64,000 nt of DNA from Sinomicrobium pectinilyticum (lineage in GTDB: Bacteria > Bacteroidota > Bacteroidia > Flavobacteriales > Flavobacteriaceae), in the NCBI RefSeq assembly GCF_003725735.1, contig NZ_RJTM01000116.1, positions 19,969 to 83,968 of the forward strand, written 5' to 3'. A program made the translations under genes and the position numbers. Of the stretch, positions 63,833 through 64,000 are shown piece after piece (positions within the stretch are counted from its first letter, which is position 1; each line of letters starts with the position of its first letter). The notes below the pieces were generated by a model, which searched no databases, had not been told where the DNA came from, and saw only the letters and a program-made list of their open reading frames with translations.

Positions 63833-64000
63833 CCGGATGACAAACCCTAAAATTCCCTGATGAAAATACGATAAAACCTGTATGCAGACCGAAAATGGCA
63901 AAGATGTTAAAAATGTAGTTATGGCATAAATCACCTTTTATAGTAAAAATCACACCTTCTAAGAAGGTGGCTTTGGCTAGCCCCCATAGGGGACCTCTAT
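63833..64000. other. Gene-free end of window with hairpins
   Basis: CACCTTCT-A-AGAAGGTG is a perfect hairpin at 63953-63969. It is followed by GGCTTTGGCTA and a CCCC-ATA-GGGG hairpin. The string GGTGGCTTTGGCTA recalls the start of the REP-like element at 27711-27755 and may be another copy cut by the window edge. Confidence 0.4.

Noticed and set aside
1..64000. tRNA, rRNA, CRISPR arrays, insertion sequences and prophage genes
   Set aside because: I looked for cloverleaf-type ends, regularly spaced repeats, transposase motifs and phage structural genes and found none that could be supported.

Overview
The window reads as one contig segment from a Flavobacteriaceae-type member of Bacteroidota. 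The evidence is two SusC/SusD pairs, an ECF sigma/FecR pair, a Hc1-like small histone, the flavobacterial DUF6095 protein, the Bacteroidota form of the arginine pathway (ArgF' carbamoyltransferase, no argA or argJ), AT-rich start regions without Shine-Dalgarno motifs, and several TAnnTTTG -7 promoter elements. I see no rRNA, tRNA, CRISPR array, transposase or phage gene.

Layout. (1) 1-7106: housekeeping genes on the plus strand: the end of fabG, a VWA membrane protein, a prohibitin-like SPFH protein, dnaX, murQ and a DUF6095 protein. (2) 7176-17269: a minus-strand block with a tricorn-like S41 protease, a CocE/X-Pro-type hydrolase, DsbD, TilS and a PabB-like chorismate enzyme. (3) 17612-27372: a nine-gene arginine/proline operon in the order GNAT, argG, argC, proC, argD, argF', argB, argE, argH. 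Most of its gaps carry palindromes. Together the genes cover glutamate to arginine through N-acylated intermediates, plus P5C reduction to proline. (4) 27613-27755: two inverted copies of a hairpin repeat between convergent genes. (5) 27764-39805: a minus-strand pair (collagen-like PhoX-type lipoprotein and imelysin-like di-haem peroxidase) divergent from ECF sigma, FecR, SusC with STN domain, SusD and an alkaline phosphatase lipoprotein. I infer a phosphoester-scavenging locus. (6) 39865-48076: small accessory units: AraC with a quinone-reductase-like enzyme, DUF6176 with a methyltransferase facing a PchR-like AraC regulator, a DinB-type protein, an EamA transporter fused to a GNAT domain facing a MocR regulator, and an orphan histone-like gene. 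(7) 48487-63832: a sialic acid utilisation locus: FadR/GntR regulator, SusC, SusD, sialidase, PKD-LamG lipoprotein, N-acetylneuraminate lyase, a permuted sialic acid mutarotase fused to a sodium symporter, a sulfatase and a second sialidase.

How the parts work together. In the sialic acid locus, sialidases and the sulfatase would trim host or algal glycans at the surface or in the periplasm, SusCD would import, the fused mutarotase-symporter would take free sialic acid across the inner membrane, and NanA would cleave it to ManNAc and pyruvate. ManNAc epimerase/kinase genes are not in the window. In the arginine operon the short ArgB lacks an arginine-binding extension, so control probably rests on the first-step GNAT, which carries a four-cysteine cluster. 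The carbamoyltransferase has serine at the residue that distinguishes acetyl- from succinyl-ornithine enzymes, so the acyl group used here cannot be read from known rules.
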